A stretch of DNA of 64,000 bases, taken from Mediterranea massiliensis (GTDB lineage: Bacteria; Bacteroidota; Bacteroidia; Bacteroidales; Bacteroidaceae). Shown here one piece after another: positions 7,648 through 16,316 of this stretch; within the stretch, counting starts at the first letter, position 1, and each line of letters opens with the position of its first letter. Both the position numbers and the translations under genes were made by a program. The stretch is taken from assembly GCF_900128475.1 (NCBI RefSeq), contig NZ_LT635838.1:248281-312280 (forward strand). The letters are read 5' to 3'. The notes under the pieces are model-generated. The model was not told where the DNA came from. It worked only from the letters and a program-made list of their open reading frames with translations, and did no database searches.

Positions 7648-9552
7648 ATGAAACAGGAAAAAGAGACAAACAGCCCCAGCCTGCACCTCCAGCAACAGCA
7701 GTTGCTGCTACGCATGGAGTACGAATACGAGAAGGAAGAGTTCCGCCGGCAGACGGAAACCATGGGTGTGGCACGCAAGGTGAAGCGCGGCATGTGCTGG
7801 TTTCCCGTCACCACCGGGCGCAGTTACTACAACTCGCTGAACCAGCTGGTGCTGGAGGTGACCCGTACCGAAGATACCGACATCGAACACAACTTCGAGT
7901 ACGGACGGCCCGTCTGCTTTTTCCGACAGACGGCAGACGGCAGCCTCAGCTACTACAACTTCCAGGGTACCGTCAGCTATGCCGACGAGACCCGTATGGT
8001 GGTAGTGATGCCCGGCGCCGGTGCCATCCTCGACGTACAGGCAGCCGACCGGCTGGGCGTGCAGCTCTACTTCGACGAAACCAGCTACCGCACGATGTTC
8101 GAAGCGCTGGCCGACGTGCTCCGCGCCAAGGGCAACCGGCTGGCCGAACTGCGCGACACGCTGCTGGGCACCCTGAAGCCCGGCTTCCGCGAACTCTACC
8201 CCGTCCGCTTCCCCTGGCTGAACTCCACGCAGGAGTCGGCCGTCAACAAGGTGCTCTGTACCCGTGACGTAGCCATTGTCCACGGCCCTCCCGGCACGGG
8301 CAAAACCACCACACTGGTCGAAGCCATCTACGAAACGCTACACCGCGAGCCGCAGGTGCTGGTATGCGCGCAGAGCAACACGGCCGTCGACTGGATTTCG
8401 GAGAAGCTCGTGGACCGCGGCGTCAGCGTGCTGCGCATCGGCAACCCAACGCGTGTCAACGACAAAATGCTGTCCTTCACCTACGAACGCCGCTTCGAGT
8501 CACATCCCGCCTACCCCGAACTGTGGAGCATCCGCAAGGAACTGCGCCAACTGCACGGCAAGGCCCGTCGCGGCACTTACGAGGAACGCGAAGGCGTGCG
8601 CAGCCGCATGTCCCGCCTGCGCGACCGTGCCACAGCCCTGGAAGTACAGATCAACGCCGACCTCTTCGACTCGGCCCACGTCATCGCCTCCACCCTCGTC
8701 AGCAGCAACCACCGTGTGCTGGCCGGCCGACGCTTCGGCACCCTCTTTATAGACGAGGCGGCACAGGCCCTCGAAGCTGCCTGCTGGATAGCCATCCGCA
8801 AGGCCGACCGCGTGGTGCTGGCAGGCGACCACCAGCAACTGCCGCCCACCATCAAGTGCTACGATGCGGCACGTAGCGGACTGGAGCGTACACTGATGGA
8901 GACCGTCGTGACCCGCAAGCCCGAGACCGTCTCGCTGCTCACCACCCAATACCGCATGAACGAAGCCATCATGCGCTTCTCGTCCGACTGGTTCTACGGC
9001 GGGCAGCTGCAGGCCGCCCCCGAAGTGCGCCATCGCGGCATCCTCGACTGGGACACTCCCATCTCGTGGATTGACACGTCGGAAATGGATTTCAAGGAAG
9101 AGTTCGTGGGCGAGAGTTTCGGCCGCATCAACCGCCAGGAGGCCGACCTGCTGCTCAGCGAGCTGGAGAAATACATTGCCCGCATCGGCGGACAGCGCAT
9201 TCTGGACGAGCGCATCGACTTCGGCCTCATCTCGCCCTACAAGGCACAGGTGCAATACCTGCGCGGCAAGCTCCGCGGCAGTGCCGCCCTGCGTCCCTAC
9301 CGCCACCTAATGACGGTCAACACGGTCGACGGTTTCCAAGGTCAGGAGCGCGATGTCATCTTCATCAGCCTCGTCCGCGCCAACGACGAAGGCCAGATAG
9401 GTTTCCTCGGCGACCTGCGCCGCATGAACGTAGCCATGACCCGTGCCCGCATGAAGCTCGTCATTCTGGGCGATGCTGCCACGCTGGGACGGCATGCCTT
9501 CTATCGGAAGCTGCTGGAGCACATCCGCGAACTGGCCTCCCCCTCTGCATGA
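7648..9552 (+). CDS. SF1 DNA/RNA helicase, SMUBP-2/IGHMBP2 (Upf1-like) type
   Basis: ATP-dependent 5'-3' nucleic acid helicase. 634 residues from the ATG at 7648 (640 if the ATG at 7630 is used). The helicase motifs appear in order: Walker A GPPGTGKTTT at 213-222, DEAAQ at 369-373, AGDHQQLPPT (motif III), TVDGFQGQERDVIF (motif V) and NVAMTRARMKLVILGD (motif VI). Between motifs I and II there is an insertion of about 130 residues typical of this group. The N-terminal 200 residues are the beta-barrel and stalk region. The gene stands alone, divergent from the steroid reductase operon and convergent with the ilv operon. Its biological role in Bacteroidales is not established. Confidence 0.93.
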   Translation: MKQEKETNSPSLHLQQQQLLLRMEYEYEKEEFRRQTETMGVARKVKRGMCWFPVTTGRSYYNSLNQLVLEVTRTEDTDIEHNFEYGRPVCFFRQTADGSLSYYNFQGTVSYADETRMVVVMPGAGAILDVQAADRLGVQLYFDETSYRTMFEALADVLRAKGNRLAELRDTLLGTLKPGFRELYPVRFPWLNSTQESAVNKVLCTRDVAIVHGPPGTGKTTTLVEAIYETLHREPQVLVCAQSNTAVDWISEKLVDRGVSVLRIGNPTRVNDKMLSFTYERRFESHPAYPELWSIRKELRQLHGKARRGTYEEREGVRSRMSRLRDRATALEVQINADLFDSAHVIASTLVSSNHRVLAGRRFGTLFIDEAAQALEAACWIAIRKADRVVLAGDHQQLPPTIKCYDAARSGLERTLMETVVTRKPETVSLLTTQYRMNEAIMRFSSDWFYGGQLQAAPEVRHRGILDWDTPISWIDTSEMDFKEEFVGESFGRINRQEADLLLSELEKYIARIGGQRILDERIDFGLISPYKAQVQYLRGKLRGSAALRPYRHLMTVNTVDGFQGQERDVIFISLVRANDEGQIGFLGDLRRMNVAMTRARMKLVILGDAATLGRHAFYRKLLEHIRELASPSA

Positions 9553-9628
9553 TGTTGGATTGTCGCCCCGCAAAAGGTAGGATGTTTTGCCCCAAAACAA
9601 GTCCAAATATCCAGCAAAACAATTAAAA

Positions 9629-9671
9629 AAGGGAGCGCACCGCCGTGCCAAGCACGTCGATACGCTCCCTT
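9629..9671. terminator. Bidirectional terminator between helicase and ilvC
   Basis: Stem AAGGGAGCG / CGCTCCCTT enclosing a smaller CGTGC..GCACG hairpin, with A-rich sequence on the left and TATAAC on the right, between two convergent genes. The strong T tract reads on the minus strand, so ilvC is the main user. Confidence 0.7.
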
Positions 9672-9697
9672 ATAACTTCTTCAATCAGACAGATTGA

Positions 9698-10741
9698 TTA
9701 GTTGTTCTCGGGACGGAGCTTGCGGACAGTAACGGCTGTCTGCCACATTTCGCTGTCGCGCAAAGCCCTCAATTCGGCATTCAGTTTCTCACGATAATCG
9801 GGCTGAGAGTTGCTGTCGATAGAAATCTGTGCTTCGTTACCGCTCTTCACACTCTCATACAGCTTCTGCATAACGGGCTTGATGGCGTCGTGAAACGGGC
9901 CCATCCAGTCGAGGGCACCACGCTGGGCGGTAGTAGAGCAGTTGGCATACATCCAGTCCATACCGTTCTTGGCAAAGAGAGGCATCAGCGACTGAGTCAA
10001 CTCCTCAACGGTTTCATTGAAAGCCTCGGAAGGCGTGTGGCCGTTCTCACGGAGCACTTCGTACTGAGCCAGCAACAGACCCTGGATAGCACCCATCAGC
10101 GAACCGCGCTCGCCGGTCAGGTCGGAATAAACCTCGCGCTTGAAAGTCGTTTCGAACAGGTAACCGGAACCGATACCGATACCGATGGCCAGCGTGCGGT
10201 CTTTGGCACGACCCGTTGCATCCTGGTAAACGGCATACGAGCTGTTCAGTCCGCGGCCCTCGAGAAACATCGTACGCAGCGACGTACCCGAACCCTTGGG
10301 AGCTACCATGATGACATCTATATCAGCAGGAGGGATGATGTGAGTGCGTTCCTTATACGTAATAGCGAAACCATGAGAGAAGTACAGAGCCTTGCCCGGA
10401 GTCAGGTACTGCTTGATCTTGGGCCATACGGCAATCTGGGCAGCATCGGACAGCAACATGCAGACGATGGTACCCTTCTGTGCAGCCTCTTCGAGCGAGA
10501 AGAGTGTTTCGCCCGGCTTCCAACCGTCGGCCACAGCCTTTTCGTAAGTTTTGCCCTGACGCTGGCCAACGATAACGTTGAAGCCGTTGTCGCGCAGGTT
10601 GCAAGCCTGGCCGGGACCCTGTACGCCGTAACCCAGAACGGCAATTACTTCATCTTTCAAGATTTCACGTGCTTTTTCAAGAGGAAACTCTTCGCGGGTC
10701 ATCACATTCTCGATGACACCGCCAAAATTCATTTGTGCCAT
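9698..10741 (-). CDS. ilvC: Ketol-acid reductoisomerase
   Basis: Converts acetolactate and acetohydroxybutyrate to the dihydroxy acids with NADPH and magnesium; second common step of valine/isoleucine synthesis. 347 residues, a class I enzyme. The Rossmann motif GYGVQGPGQ is near residue 38, followed by VIVGQRQGK, which carries the cofactor phosphate-binding residues, and the catalytic region with the PKGSGTSLR segment and the GERGSLMGAIQG stretch. Last gene of the ilv operon, 51 nt after the acyl-ACP thioesterase, and followed by the terminator at 9629-9671. Confidence 0.96.
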   Translation of the reverse strand: MAQMNFGGVIENVMTREEFPLEKAREILKDEVIAVLGYGVQGPGQACNLRDNGFNVIVGQRQGKTYEKAVADGWKPGETLFSLEEAAQKGTIVCMLLSDAAQIAVWPKIKQYLTPGKALYFSHGFAITYKERTHIIPPADIDVIMVAPKGSGTSLRTMFLEGRGLNSSYAVYQDATGRAKDRTLAIGIGIGSGYLFETTFKREVYSDLTGERGSLMGAIQGLLLAQYEVLRENGHTPSEAFNETVEELTQSLMPLFAKNGMDWMYANCSTTAQRGALDWMGPFHDAIKPVMQKLYESVKSGNEAQISIDSNSQPDYREKLNAELRALRDSEMWQTAVTVRKLRPENN

Positions 10742-10792
10742 TTTGTTTTAGTTTTTTTATTTGTGGCTTTCGCCTGGTTAATATATTGTTCG

Positions 10793-11536
10793 TTATTCAA
10801 AAATCACTTTGGCCCGGCAGACCGTCTCGCTGCCGTTCTTTTTCACCTCTACGCCGTAGACGCCATTCCCGTCGTCATCGAGGAAGAAGGAAAGCTCGTC
10901 ACCGAAATAGCTCTCGGCCACGTAGGCCATCTCGAAACGGCGGATGCGCTGCGTCCGATACTTCTCCAGCGGGAAGAGGTCGAGGATGTGTTCAATGTAG
11001 CGGATGCTGTTCACATGGCCGTTGATGTCGATGTCGCTGTACTTGGCCGTAAGCGAAGCGACCGGCTCGGTAGCCTGCACCTTGATGCGCGAAGGCTTCT
11101 CGATGGGACAAGGCTCGTCGCACACGTAGTTTACGATATCGCCATCGTTGATGGCCAGCAGGTCGATGGGCTTGCGTGTCTGCATGCTGATCATCGCCCA
11201 CACGGAACGTGCATAACCTATCTTGCGCCCGTCCTTGTCGAGGATGGCAAAGTTACGGTCGGTAAAGAGACGGTAGACGTTCTCCACCCATGTCTGTACA
11301 GAGAAGGTCTCGTACTGCAAGGGCATCTCGTCCATGTCGATAGCCAGACGGGACAATACCCACGTATAGTTTTCCTCGTTCAGCTCGGCCATGCCGAAAC
11401 CACGTTCGGTGGCGTGAAAGCCCGCGCAGTTGAGCAGGTGGTTGCCCAGCACCCCCAGCGTCAGCCGTCCGGTAAAGTCTACATGGAAAGGCTCGGCCAC
11501 GAAGTTATAGGTCCCGATTTTATTGTTTTCAGTCAT
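10793..11536 (-). CDS. Acyl-[acyl-carrier-protein] thioesterase (FatA/FatB-like)
   Basis: Releases free fatty acids from acyl-ACP; cytosolic. 247 residues with the two hot-dog domains of plant-type acyl-ACP thioesterases. The first begins VDFTGRLTLGVLGNHLLN and contains WVLSRLAIDM; the second has the DINGHVNSIRYIEHIL segment with the conserved Asn-His pair. Its start overlaps the end of ilvN by 8 nt, so it is translationally coupled within the ilv operon. Co-location with branched-chain amino acid genes suggests a link to branched-chain fatty acids, which are abundant in this group. Substrate preference is not visible from sequence. Confidence 0.92.
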   Translation of the reverse strand: MTENNKIGTYNFVAEPFHVDFTGRLTLGVLGNHLLNCAGFHATERGFGMAELNEENYTWVLSRLAIDMDEMPLQYETFSVQTWVENVYRLFTDRNFAILDKDGRKIGYARSVWAMISMQTRKPIDLLAINDGDIVNYVCDEPCPIEKPSRIKVQATEPVASLTAKYSDIDINGHVNSIRYIEHILDLFPLEKYRTQRIRRFEMAYVAESYFGDELSFFLDDDGNGVYGVEVKKNGSETVCRAKVIFE

Positions 11537-12098
11537 TGTCTTTTTCCTTTTTACTTTTCAGATATTTTGCCTTGCGTTCAGCCAGGTACTCGTTGACACG
11601 CTCGAAGCAGCTGGTAGTGATAGCCACCCGGCCCGAGCGGACAAACTGAAGCACACAGCCGAAGGCTTGAAGCTCCTGATAAAGGTGGGTGATGTCGTCG
11701 CTCACGCCGTTCATCTCGACAATGGAAAAGACGGGATTCACCTCGACGATGCGGGCGTGGTTCTTGCGGATCACCTTCGACACCTCAGGCGTCTGCTCCA
11801 GCGCTGGAGTCGTTATCTTATAGAGGGCAATCTCATGTTGGTAAATCTCGTCGTCGGTGAAGTAGTGGGCCTGCAATACATCAATCTTCTTGGTAATCTG
11901 TTTCACCACTTTCTCGATGGTGTCCTTGTCCGTCCAGGCAGTGATGGTATACTTGTGTACGCCCTGGATGGAAGAGGCAGACACGTTCAGACTCTCGATG
12001 TTGATCTGCCGGCGGGTAAACACGGCCGTCACCTGATTGAGCAGGCCGGCAATGTTCTCCGAGTGGACGATAATGGTATATAATGTCTTGTCAGTCAT
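11529..12098 (-). CDS. ilvN: Acetolactate synthase small (regulatory) subunit
   Basis: Activates the catalytic subunit and confers feedback inhibition by valine. 189 residues. The N-terminal ACT domain (about residues 4-80) contains HSENIAGLLNQVTAVFTRR, with the ligand-binding asparagine and glycine of the family, followed by ESLNVSASS. The C-terminal domain contains IVEMNGVSDDITHLYQEL and FVRSGRVAI. It begins 13 nt after the stop codon of ilvB and overlaps the next gene by 8 nt, so all are one operon. The symbol ilvH would be equally acceptable. Confidence 0.94.
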   Translation of the reverse strand: MTDKTLYTIIVHSENIAGLLNQVTAVFTRRQINIESLNVSASSIQGVHKYTITAWTDKDTIEKVVKQITKKIDVLQAHYFTDDEIYQHEIALYKITTPALEQTPEVSKVIRKNHARIVEVNPVFSIVEMNGVSDDITHLYQELQAFGCVLQFVRSGRVAITTSCFERVNEYLAERKAKYLKSKKEKDND

Positions 12099-12111
12099 AA
12101 TCCGATTTCAT

Positions 12112-13815
12112 TTAGCATTCCAAAAGCATCTGGTTCACCGAACCGCCCGGAGGCGTCATCGGCATCACATTTCCTTCTTCCTCCACACAGGCCTCGAGCA
12201 GGAAGGGACCGTCCGTGGCCAGCATCTCGCGAATGGCATCGGCCAGCTCCGCACGTTCCATGACGCGGCGCGAGGGAATACCGTAGGCGGAGGCTATCTG
12301 CATGTAGTCGGGGTTCAGCATGGGTGTGAACGAATAGCGGCGGTTGAAGAACATGGCCTGCCATTGTCGGACGTTGCCCAGGTAGTTGTTGTTGAGCAAT
12401 ATCATCTTGACGGGCGCCTTCTGCTCCATCACCGTGCCCAGTTCCTGCAGGTTCATCTGCAGGCCGCCGTCGCCCATGAAGACGCAGACGGTGCGGTCGG
12501 GACGGCCAAAGGTGGCTCCGATGGCAGCAGGCAGGCCGAAGCCCATCGTACCCAGTCCGCCGGAAGTAACGATGCTGCGCTCGCGGGTGTACTTGAAGTA
12601 GCGGGCAGAGAGCATCTGGTTCTGTCCGACATCGGTCACCAGGATGGCATCGTTGCCGGTGGCTTCGCTCACAGCACGGGCCACCTCGCCCATGCTCAGT
12701 TCGCGGCCGCTGCGATACAGCTCGGGACGGATCACTTTCTCTTCCTCCACTTCCTCGTAGGTGCGGAAGCTGTCGAGCCATTCCTTATGGGCAGCAGGCT
12801 TCAGCAACTCGGTCACGGCAGGGAGCGTCTGCTTGCAGTCGCCCAGCACGGCAACGTCGGTCTTGATGTTCTTGTCTATCTCAGCGGGGTCGATGTCGAA
12901 ATGAATAATCTTGGCCTGCGGGGCGTAAGTAGCTACATTGCCCGTCACACGGTCGTCAAAGCGCATACCCACGGCTATCAACACGTCGCACTTGTTGGTA
13001 TTGATGTTCGGCCCCAGATTGCCGTGCATGCCCAGCATTCCCTTGTTCAGCGGATGGTCGGTGGGAAGTGCCGAAAGTCCCAGCAGGGTACGTCCGGCAG
13101 GCAGTTCGGCCTTCTCGATGAAGGCACGGAGCTCGGCCTGGGCATTGCCCAGTTCGACACCCTGCCCCACAAGTACCAGCGGGCGTTCGGCGGCATTGAT
13201 AAGGTCGGCCGCTTCGCGGATGGCTTCCTCATCCATGTCGGGTACGGGCTGGTAGCTGCGGATGAAGTCGACCGTCACCGGCGCATACTCCATCTTGTCC
13301 ACCTGCGCGTTCTTGGCGAAGTCGAGTACCACCGGTCCCGGACGTCCGCTGCGGGCGATGTAGAAGGCCCGTGCTACAGCCCAGGGAACATCCTCGGCCC
13401 TACGAATCTGATAACTCCACTTGGTGATGGGCTGTGTGATGCCCACGAGGTCCACTTCCTGAAAGGCATCCGTACCGAGGAATCCTGTGCCCACCTGTCC
13501 GGCAATGACAACGATGGGGGTACTATCTATCATGGCATCGGCAATGCCGGTAATGGTATTGGTGGCACCCGGCCCGCTCGTCACGAGGCAGACACCCACC
13601 TGTCCCGACACACGGGCAAAGCCCTGTGCGGCATGGGCAGCTCCCTGTTCGTGGCGTACCAGGATGTGGTTCAACGTCTGCCGATGGTCGTATAAGGCAT
13701 CGAACACCGGCATGATGCTGCCCCCCGGATAACCGAATATCGTCTTTACCCCTTCGTGTTCCAAAGAACGCATCAGGGCTTCTGCGCCTGTAATTGTATC
13801 TTTCATTTCTTTCAT
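12112..13815 (-). CDS. ilvB: Acetolactate synthase large (catalytic) subunit
   Basis: Thiamine diphosphate enzyme that condenses two pyruvates, or pyruvate with 2-oxobutyrate. 567 residues from ATG 13815; an ATG three codons later (13806) is equally possible. The open frame continues further upstream, but that part falls in an AT-rich hairpin repeat and is not coding-like. It shows RHEQGAAHAAQGFAR with the catalytic glutamate near residue 50, the central FAD-type domain, and the thiamine motif GDGGLQMN with NNNYLG about 28 residues later. Lies between ilvD and ilvN in the operon. Confidence 0.95.
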   Translation of the reverse strand: MKEMKDTITGAEALMRSLEHEGVKTIFGYPGGSIMPVFDALYDHRQTLNHILVRHEQGAAHAAQGFARVSGQVGVCLVTSGPGATNTITGIADAMIDSTPIVVIAGQVGTGFLGTDAFQEVDLVGITQPITKWSYQIRRAEDVPWAVARAFYIARSGRPGPVVLDFAKNAQVDKMEYAPVTVDFIRSYQPVPDMDEEAIREAADLINAAERPLVLVGQGVELGNAQAELRAFIEKAELPAGRTLLGLSALPTDHPLNKGMLGMHGNLGPNINTNKCDVLIAVGMRFDDRVTGNVATYAPQAKIIHFDIDPAEIDKNIKTDVAVLGDCKQTLPAVTELLKPAAHKEWLDSFRTYEEVEEEKVIRPELYRSGRELSMGEVARAVSEATGNDAILVTDVGQNQMLSARYFKYTRERSIVTSGGLGTMGFGLPAAIGATFGRPDRTVCVFMGDGGLQMNLQELGTVMEQKAPVKMILLNNNYLGNVRQWQAMFFNRRYSFTPMLNPDYMQIASAYGIPSRRVMERAELADAIREMLATDGPFLLEACVEEEGNVMPMTPPGGSVNQMLLEC

Positions 13816-13823
13816 GGATAATG

Positions 13824-13888
13824 GAGAATTGAAAATGGAAAATTGCCTGCGAAATCGCAAGGCTATTAATTCTCCATTTTCCATTCTC
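13824..13888. repeat. AT-rich inverted repeat between ilvD and ilvB
   Basis: Arms GAGAATTGAAAATGGAAAATT (13824-13844) and its near-complement (13868-13888; two mismatches in 21) form a long stem with a 23-nt loop. A hairpin of similar type built on ATGAAGAATGAAG is at 38.9 kb. It could stabilise or process the mRNA, or lower expression downstream of ilvD. Confidence 0.7.
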
Positions 13889-13897
13889 AATTTTCAA

Positions 13898-15697
13898 TTA
13901 TATAATTCTCACCGCTCCCTTGTCTGCCGAGCTCACCAGGCTGGCGTATGCCTTCAGCGCCTTGGACACCTCGCGGTTGCGGGTGACAGGCGTCATGGGG
14001 CGGGCTGCCAGTTCGGCATCGGTCAGCCGGACGTTGATGGTGCGGTTCGGGATATCTATCTCAATGATGTCGCCGTCCACCAGCTTGCCGATGTTACCAC
14101 CTGCTGCCGCTTCGGGCGAGATGTGGCCGATGCTCAGGCCCGACGTGCCGCCGCTGAAGCGTCCATCAGTGATGAGGGCACACTCCTTGCCCAGGTGGCG
14201 CGACTTGATATAAGAGGTGGGATAGAGCATCTCCTGCATACCGGGACCACCCTTGGGGCCTTCGTGGGTGATGACCACCACATCGCCGCTCTGCACCTTG
14301 CCGCCCAGAATACCTTCGCAGGCAGCTTCCTGTGAGTCGAATACTTTGGCAGGGCCTGTGAACTTCCAGATGCTTTCGTCCACACCGGCGGTCTTCACTA
14401 CGCAACCGTCCTGGGCAATGTTACCCTTCAGCACGGCCAGTCCGCCGTCCTTGCTGTAGGCATGCTCCAGGTCGCGGATGCAACCTTCGGCACGGTCGGT
14501 GTCATATTCCTTATAATAGTTGTCCTGCGAACCCAGCGTCAGGTTGAACTTGCCGCCAGGGGCGCTGGCGTATTTCTTCAGCGCCTTCTTGCAGACATTG
14601 GGGCTGGTAATGCAATACTGGTCTATCTCTTCGGCGAGTGTCATGCCGTCCACGCGCTTCACGCTGGTATCCACCAGACCACCCTTGGCCAGCTCGGCCA
14701 TGATGGACACGATGCCGCCCGCCCGGTTCACGTCCTGTACATGGTACTTCTGCGTGTTGGGCGCCACCTTGCAGAGGCAGGGCGTCTTGCGCGACAGCAT
14801 GTCGATGTCTTCCATCTTGAAGTCGGCTCCCGCCTCGTGGGCCACGGCCAGCAGGTGGAGCACCGTGTTGGTCGAACCGCCCATGGCGATGTCCAGCGTC
14901 ATGGCGTTGAGGAAAGCCTCGCGGGTGGCGATGCTGCGGGGCAACACGCTCTCGTCGCCGTCCTCATAGTATTTGTAGGCATTCTCCACAATCAGCTTGG
15001 CGGCATCCTTGAAGAGCTTCTTTCGGTTCTCGTGTGTAGCCACGATGGTGCCGTTGCCCGGCAGGGCCAAGCCGATGGCCTCGTTCAGACAGTTCATGGA
15101 GTTGGCGGTGAACATGCCCGAACAGCATCCGCACGTGGGGCAGGCATGCTGCTCAATCTTGGCCACGTCGTCGTCGCTCACCGTCGTGTCGGCCGATTTG
15201 ATCATGGCGTCTATCAGGTCGAGGTGCTGCCCCTTCCATTCGCCCGCCTCCATCGGTCCGCCCGAAACGAAGACGGTGGGGATGTTCAGGCGCATGGCGG
15301 CCATGAGCATGCCCGGCGTTATCTTGTCGCAGTTGCTGATGCACACCATGGCGTCGGCCTTGTGGGCGTTGACCATATACTCCACGCTGTCGGCAATGAT
15401 GTCGCGCGAAGGCAGGGAGTAGAGCATGCCGTCGTGTCCCATGGCGATGCCGTCGTCGATGGCGATGGTGTTGAACTCGGCGGCAAAGCAGCCCAGCTTT
15501 TCAATCTCTTCCTTGACATACTGGCCGATTTCGTGCAGGTGGACGTGTCCCGGCACAAACTGCGTGAACGAGTTGACGATAGCGATGATGGGCTTTCCCA
15601 TCTGCTCGCGCTTCATGCCGTTGGCCACCCACAACGCACGTGCCCCGGCCATGCGGCGGCCCTGCGTACTGAACGAACTGCATAACTGGTGTTTCAT
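13898..15697 (-). CDS. ilvD: Dihydroxy-acid dehydratase
   Basis: Iron-sulfur enzyme giving 2-oxoisovalerate and 3-methyl-2-oxovalerate from the dihydroxy acids; third common step of branched-chain amino acid synthesis. 599 residues from ATG 15697. Cluster cysteines are visible in SNCDKITPG and [17 protein letters not shown], and the [12 protein letters not shown] and [15 protein letters not shown] segments are present. I chose this start because the frame upstream runs through the attenuator hairpin. First structural gene of the ilv operon; its expression should depend on the leader peptide attenuator at 15722-15868. Confidence 0.96.
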   Translation of the reverse strand: MKHQLCSSFSTQGRRMAGARALWVANGMKREQMGKPIIAIVNSFTQFVPGHVHLHEIGQYVKEEIEKLGCFAAEFNTIAIDDGIAMGHDGMLYSLPSRDIIADSVEYMVNAHKADAMVCISNCDKITPGMLMAAMRLNIPTVFVSGGPMEAGEWKGQHLDLIDAMIKSADTTVSDDDVAKIEQHACPTCGCCSGMFTANSMNCLNEAIGLALPGNGTIVATHENRKKLFKDAAKLIVENAYKYYEDGDESVLPRSIATREAFLNAMTLDIAMGGSTNTVLHLLAVAHEAGADFKMEDIDMLSRKTPCLCKVAPNTQKYHVQDVNRAGGIVSIMAELAKGGLVDTSVKRVDGMTLAEEIDQYCITSPNVCKKALKKYASAPGGKFNLTLGSQDNYYKEYDTDRAEGCIRDLEHAYSKDGGLAVLKGNIAQDGCVVKTAGVDESIWKFTGPAKVFDSQEAACEGILGGKVQSGDVVVITHEGPKGGPGMQEMLYPTSYIKSRHLGKECALITDGRFSGGTSGLSIGHISPEAAAGGNIGKLVDGDIIEIDIPNRTINVRLTDAELAARPMTPVTRNREVSKALKAYASLVSSADKGAVRII

Positions 15698-15721
15698 CTT
15701 TGTTGTTCTCCTTTCAATGAA

Positions 15722-15751
15722 AAAGCCCTTCTCGTTGGTGAGAAAGGCTTT
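15722..15751 (-). terminator. Attenuator terminator hairpin of the ilv operon
   Basis: Minus strand: AAAGCCTTTCTC and GAGAAGGGCTTT pair (one G-U) around a short loop and run into TTTTTCATT, 24 nt before ilvD. The 5' arm sequence CCTTTCTCAC (15738-15747) is also an exact complement of GTGAGAAAGG (15788-15797), which overlaps the leader stop codon. Terminator and antiterminator are therefore mutually exclusive. Confidence 0.88.
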
Positions 15752-15787
15752 ACTAATTATCTTCTGACGTATGGATACATACACGAA

Positions 15788-15797
15788 CCTTTCTCAC
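15788..15797 (-). promoter_or_regulatory. Antiterminator arm of the ilv attenuator
   Basis: GTGAGAAAGG on the minus strand includes the leader peptide stop codon and pairs perfectly over 10 bp with 15738-15747. A ribosome that finishes the leader would cover it; one stalled at the Ile/Val/Leu codons would leave it free. Confidence 0.8.
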
Positions 15798-15868
15798 GCT
15801 CTTGATTTCAAGACCACGACGCGAATAATATGCAGGACTGCCAGGTTAATGGATGTATGTAGCATCAT
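15794..15868 (-). CDS. ilv operon leader peptide
   Basis: A 24-residue open frame starting with tandem ATG codons at 15868 and ending in TGA at 15794. It contains 11 branched-chain residues: three Ile, four Val and four Leu, including the run IIRVVVL near the C-terminus. It lies between the promoter at 15926-15956 and the terminator hairpin at 15722-15751. The sequence does nothing beyond being translated: slow translation when charged Ile/Val/Leu tRNA is scarce should favour the antiterminator and allow transcription into ilvD. Seen: codon content, pairing regions, promoter. Inferred: the mechanism. Confidence 0.85.
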   Translation of the reverse strand: MMLHTSINLAVLHIIRVVVLKSRA

Positions 15869-15925
15869 AAGTTTCTTCTTTTTATAATATTGACAAATAG
15901 ATTATCTTTATCGTTTAACGTGATG

Positions 15926-15956
15926 CAAAGGTAAGGGCTTTTTTATAATATCCAAA
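15926..15956 (-). promoter_or_regulatory. Promoter of the ilv operon
   Basis: Perfect Bacteroides promoter on the minus strand: -33 TTTG (15953-15956), 19-nt spacer, -7 TACCTTTG (15926-15933). Transcription would begin about 50 nt before the leader peptide start. Confidence 0.85.
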
Positions 15957-16150
15957 CAGTTTGAAGAAAAAAATCATATTTTTCTGTAGAATCGTAAGAA
16001 AAGCAAGAAAAAAAGTCTCCTTTTATCATCAGAAAATGCTTCAAGGCAACTCTATACCTATCTTTTTTTAGAGAGAGTGAACCATCTTTCTCCCTACCTG
16101 ACGGCACAACATCCTCCACTCTCCCGCGAGTCATTATTTTTGTTTATCCG

Positions 16151-16256
16151 CAATAAACCGTCAGTTTAACAGCAATAAACTGATAGTTTAAACGGATTAA
16201 ACTGACAGTTTAAAGCGACTAAACTAAAAGTTTAAAACGACTAAACTGGAATAAAC
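16151..16256. repeat. Tandem dyad array A, period exactly 22 nt
   Basis: Four full units and one partial, starting at 16151, 16173, 16195, 16217 and 16239, each carrying TAAACYGNYAGTTTAA or a close variant, itself a palindrome. A related half-unit (GTTTAT..ATAAAC) precedes it. It lies between the ilv promoter region and the 3' end of the GH2 gene. The stretch 15957-16150 between it and the ilv promoter holds no gene or signal I recognise. Confidence 0.85.
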
Positions 16257-16292
16257 AAAAAGAGGACCGGCTACCTGCGTCCGATCCTCTTC
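16256..16292 (-). terminator. Terminator at the end of the polysaccharide locus
   Basis: Minus strand stem AAGAGGATCGGAC / GCCGGTCCTCTT (imperfect) followed by TTTTGTTT, 25 nt past the GH2 stop codon. Confidence 0.8.
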
Positions 16293-16316
16293 TGCCTAAC
16301 AAAAAACCTTTGAAAT

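Noticed and set aside
7539..7814. N-terminal extension of the steroid reductase to 348 residues
   Set aside because: The extra 92 codons cross the promoter at 7561-7568 and run antisense into the helicase gene; the ATG at 7538 gives the normal 256-residue length.
13816..13890. N-terminal extension of ilvB by 25 codons
   Set aside because: It would be translated from one arm of an AT-rich inverted repeat and does not resemble acetolactate synthase; the start at 13815 or 13806 fits.
15698..15900. A metabolite riboswitch upstream of ilvD
   Set aside because: The conserved features are a short frame rich in Ile/Val/Leu codons plus competing hairpins, which a leader-peptide attenuator explains fully.
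15943..16134. A 63-codon minus-strand frame upstream of the ilv promoter
   Set aside because: No homology, AT-rich biased composition, and it overlaps the ilv promoter; no promoter of its own.
16151..16256. Possible CRISPR array (regular repeats)
   Set aside because: The repeated units abut each other every 22 nt with no unique spacers, are palindromic and variable, and no cas genes are in the window. The same holds for the other dyad arrays.
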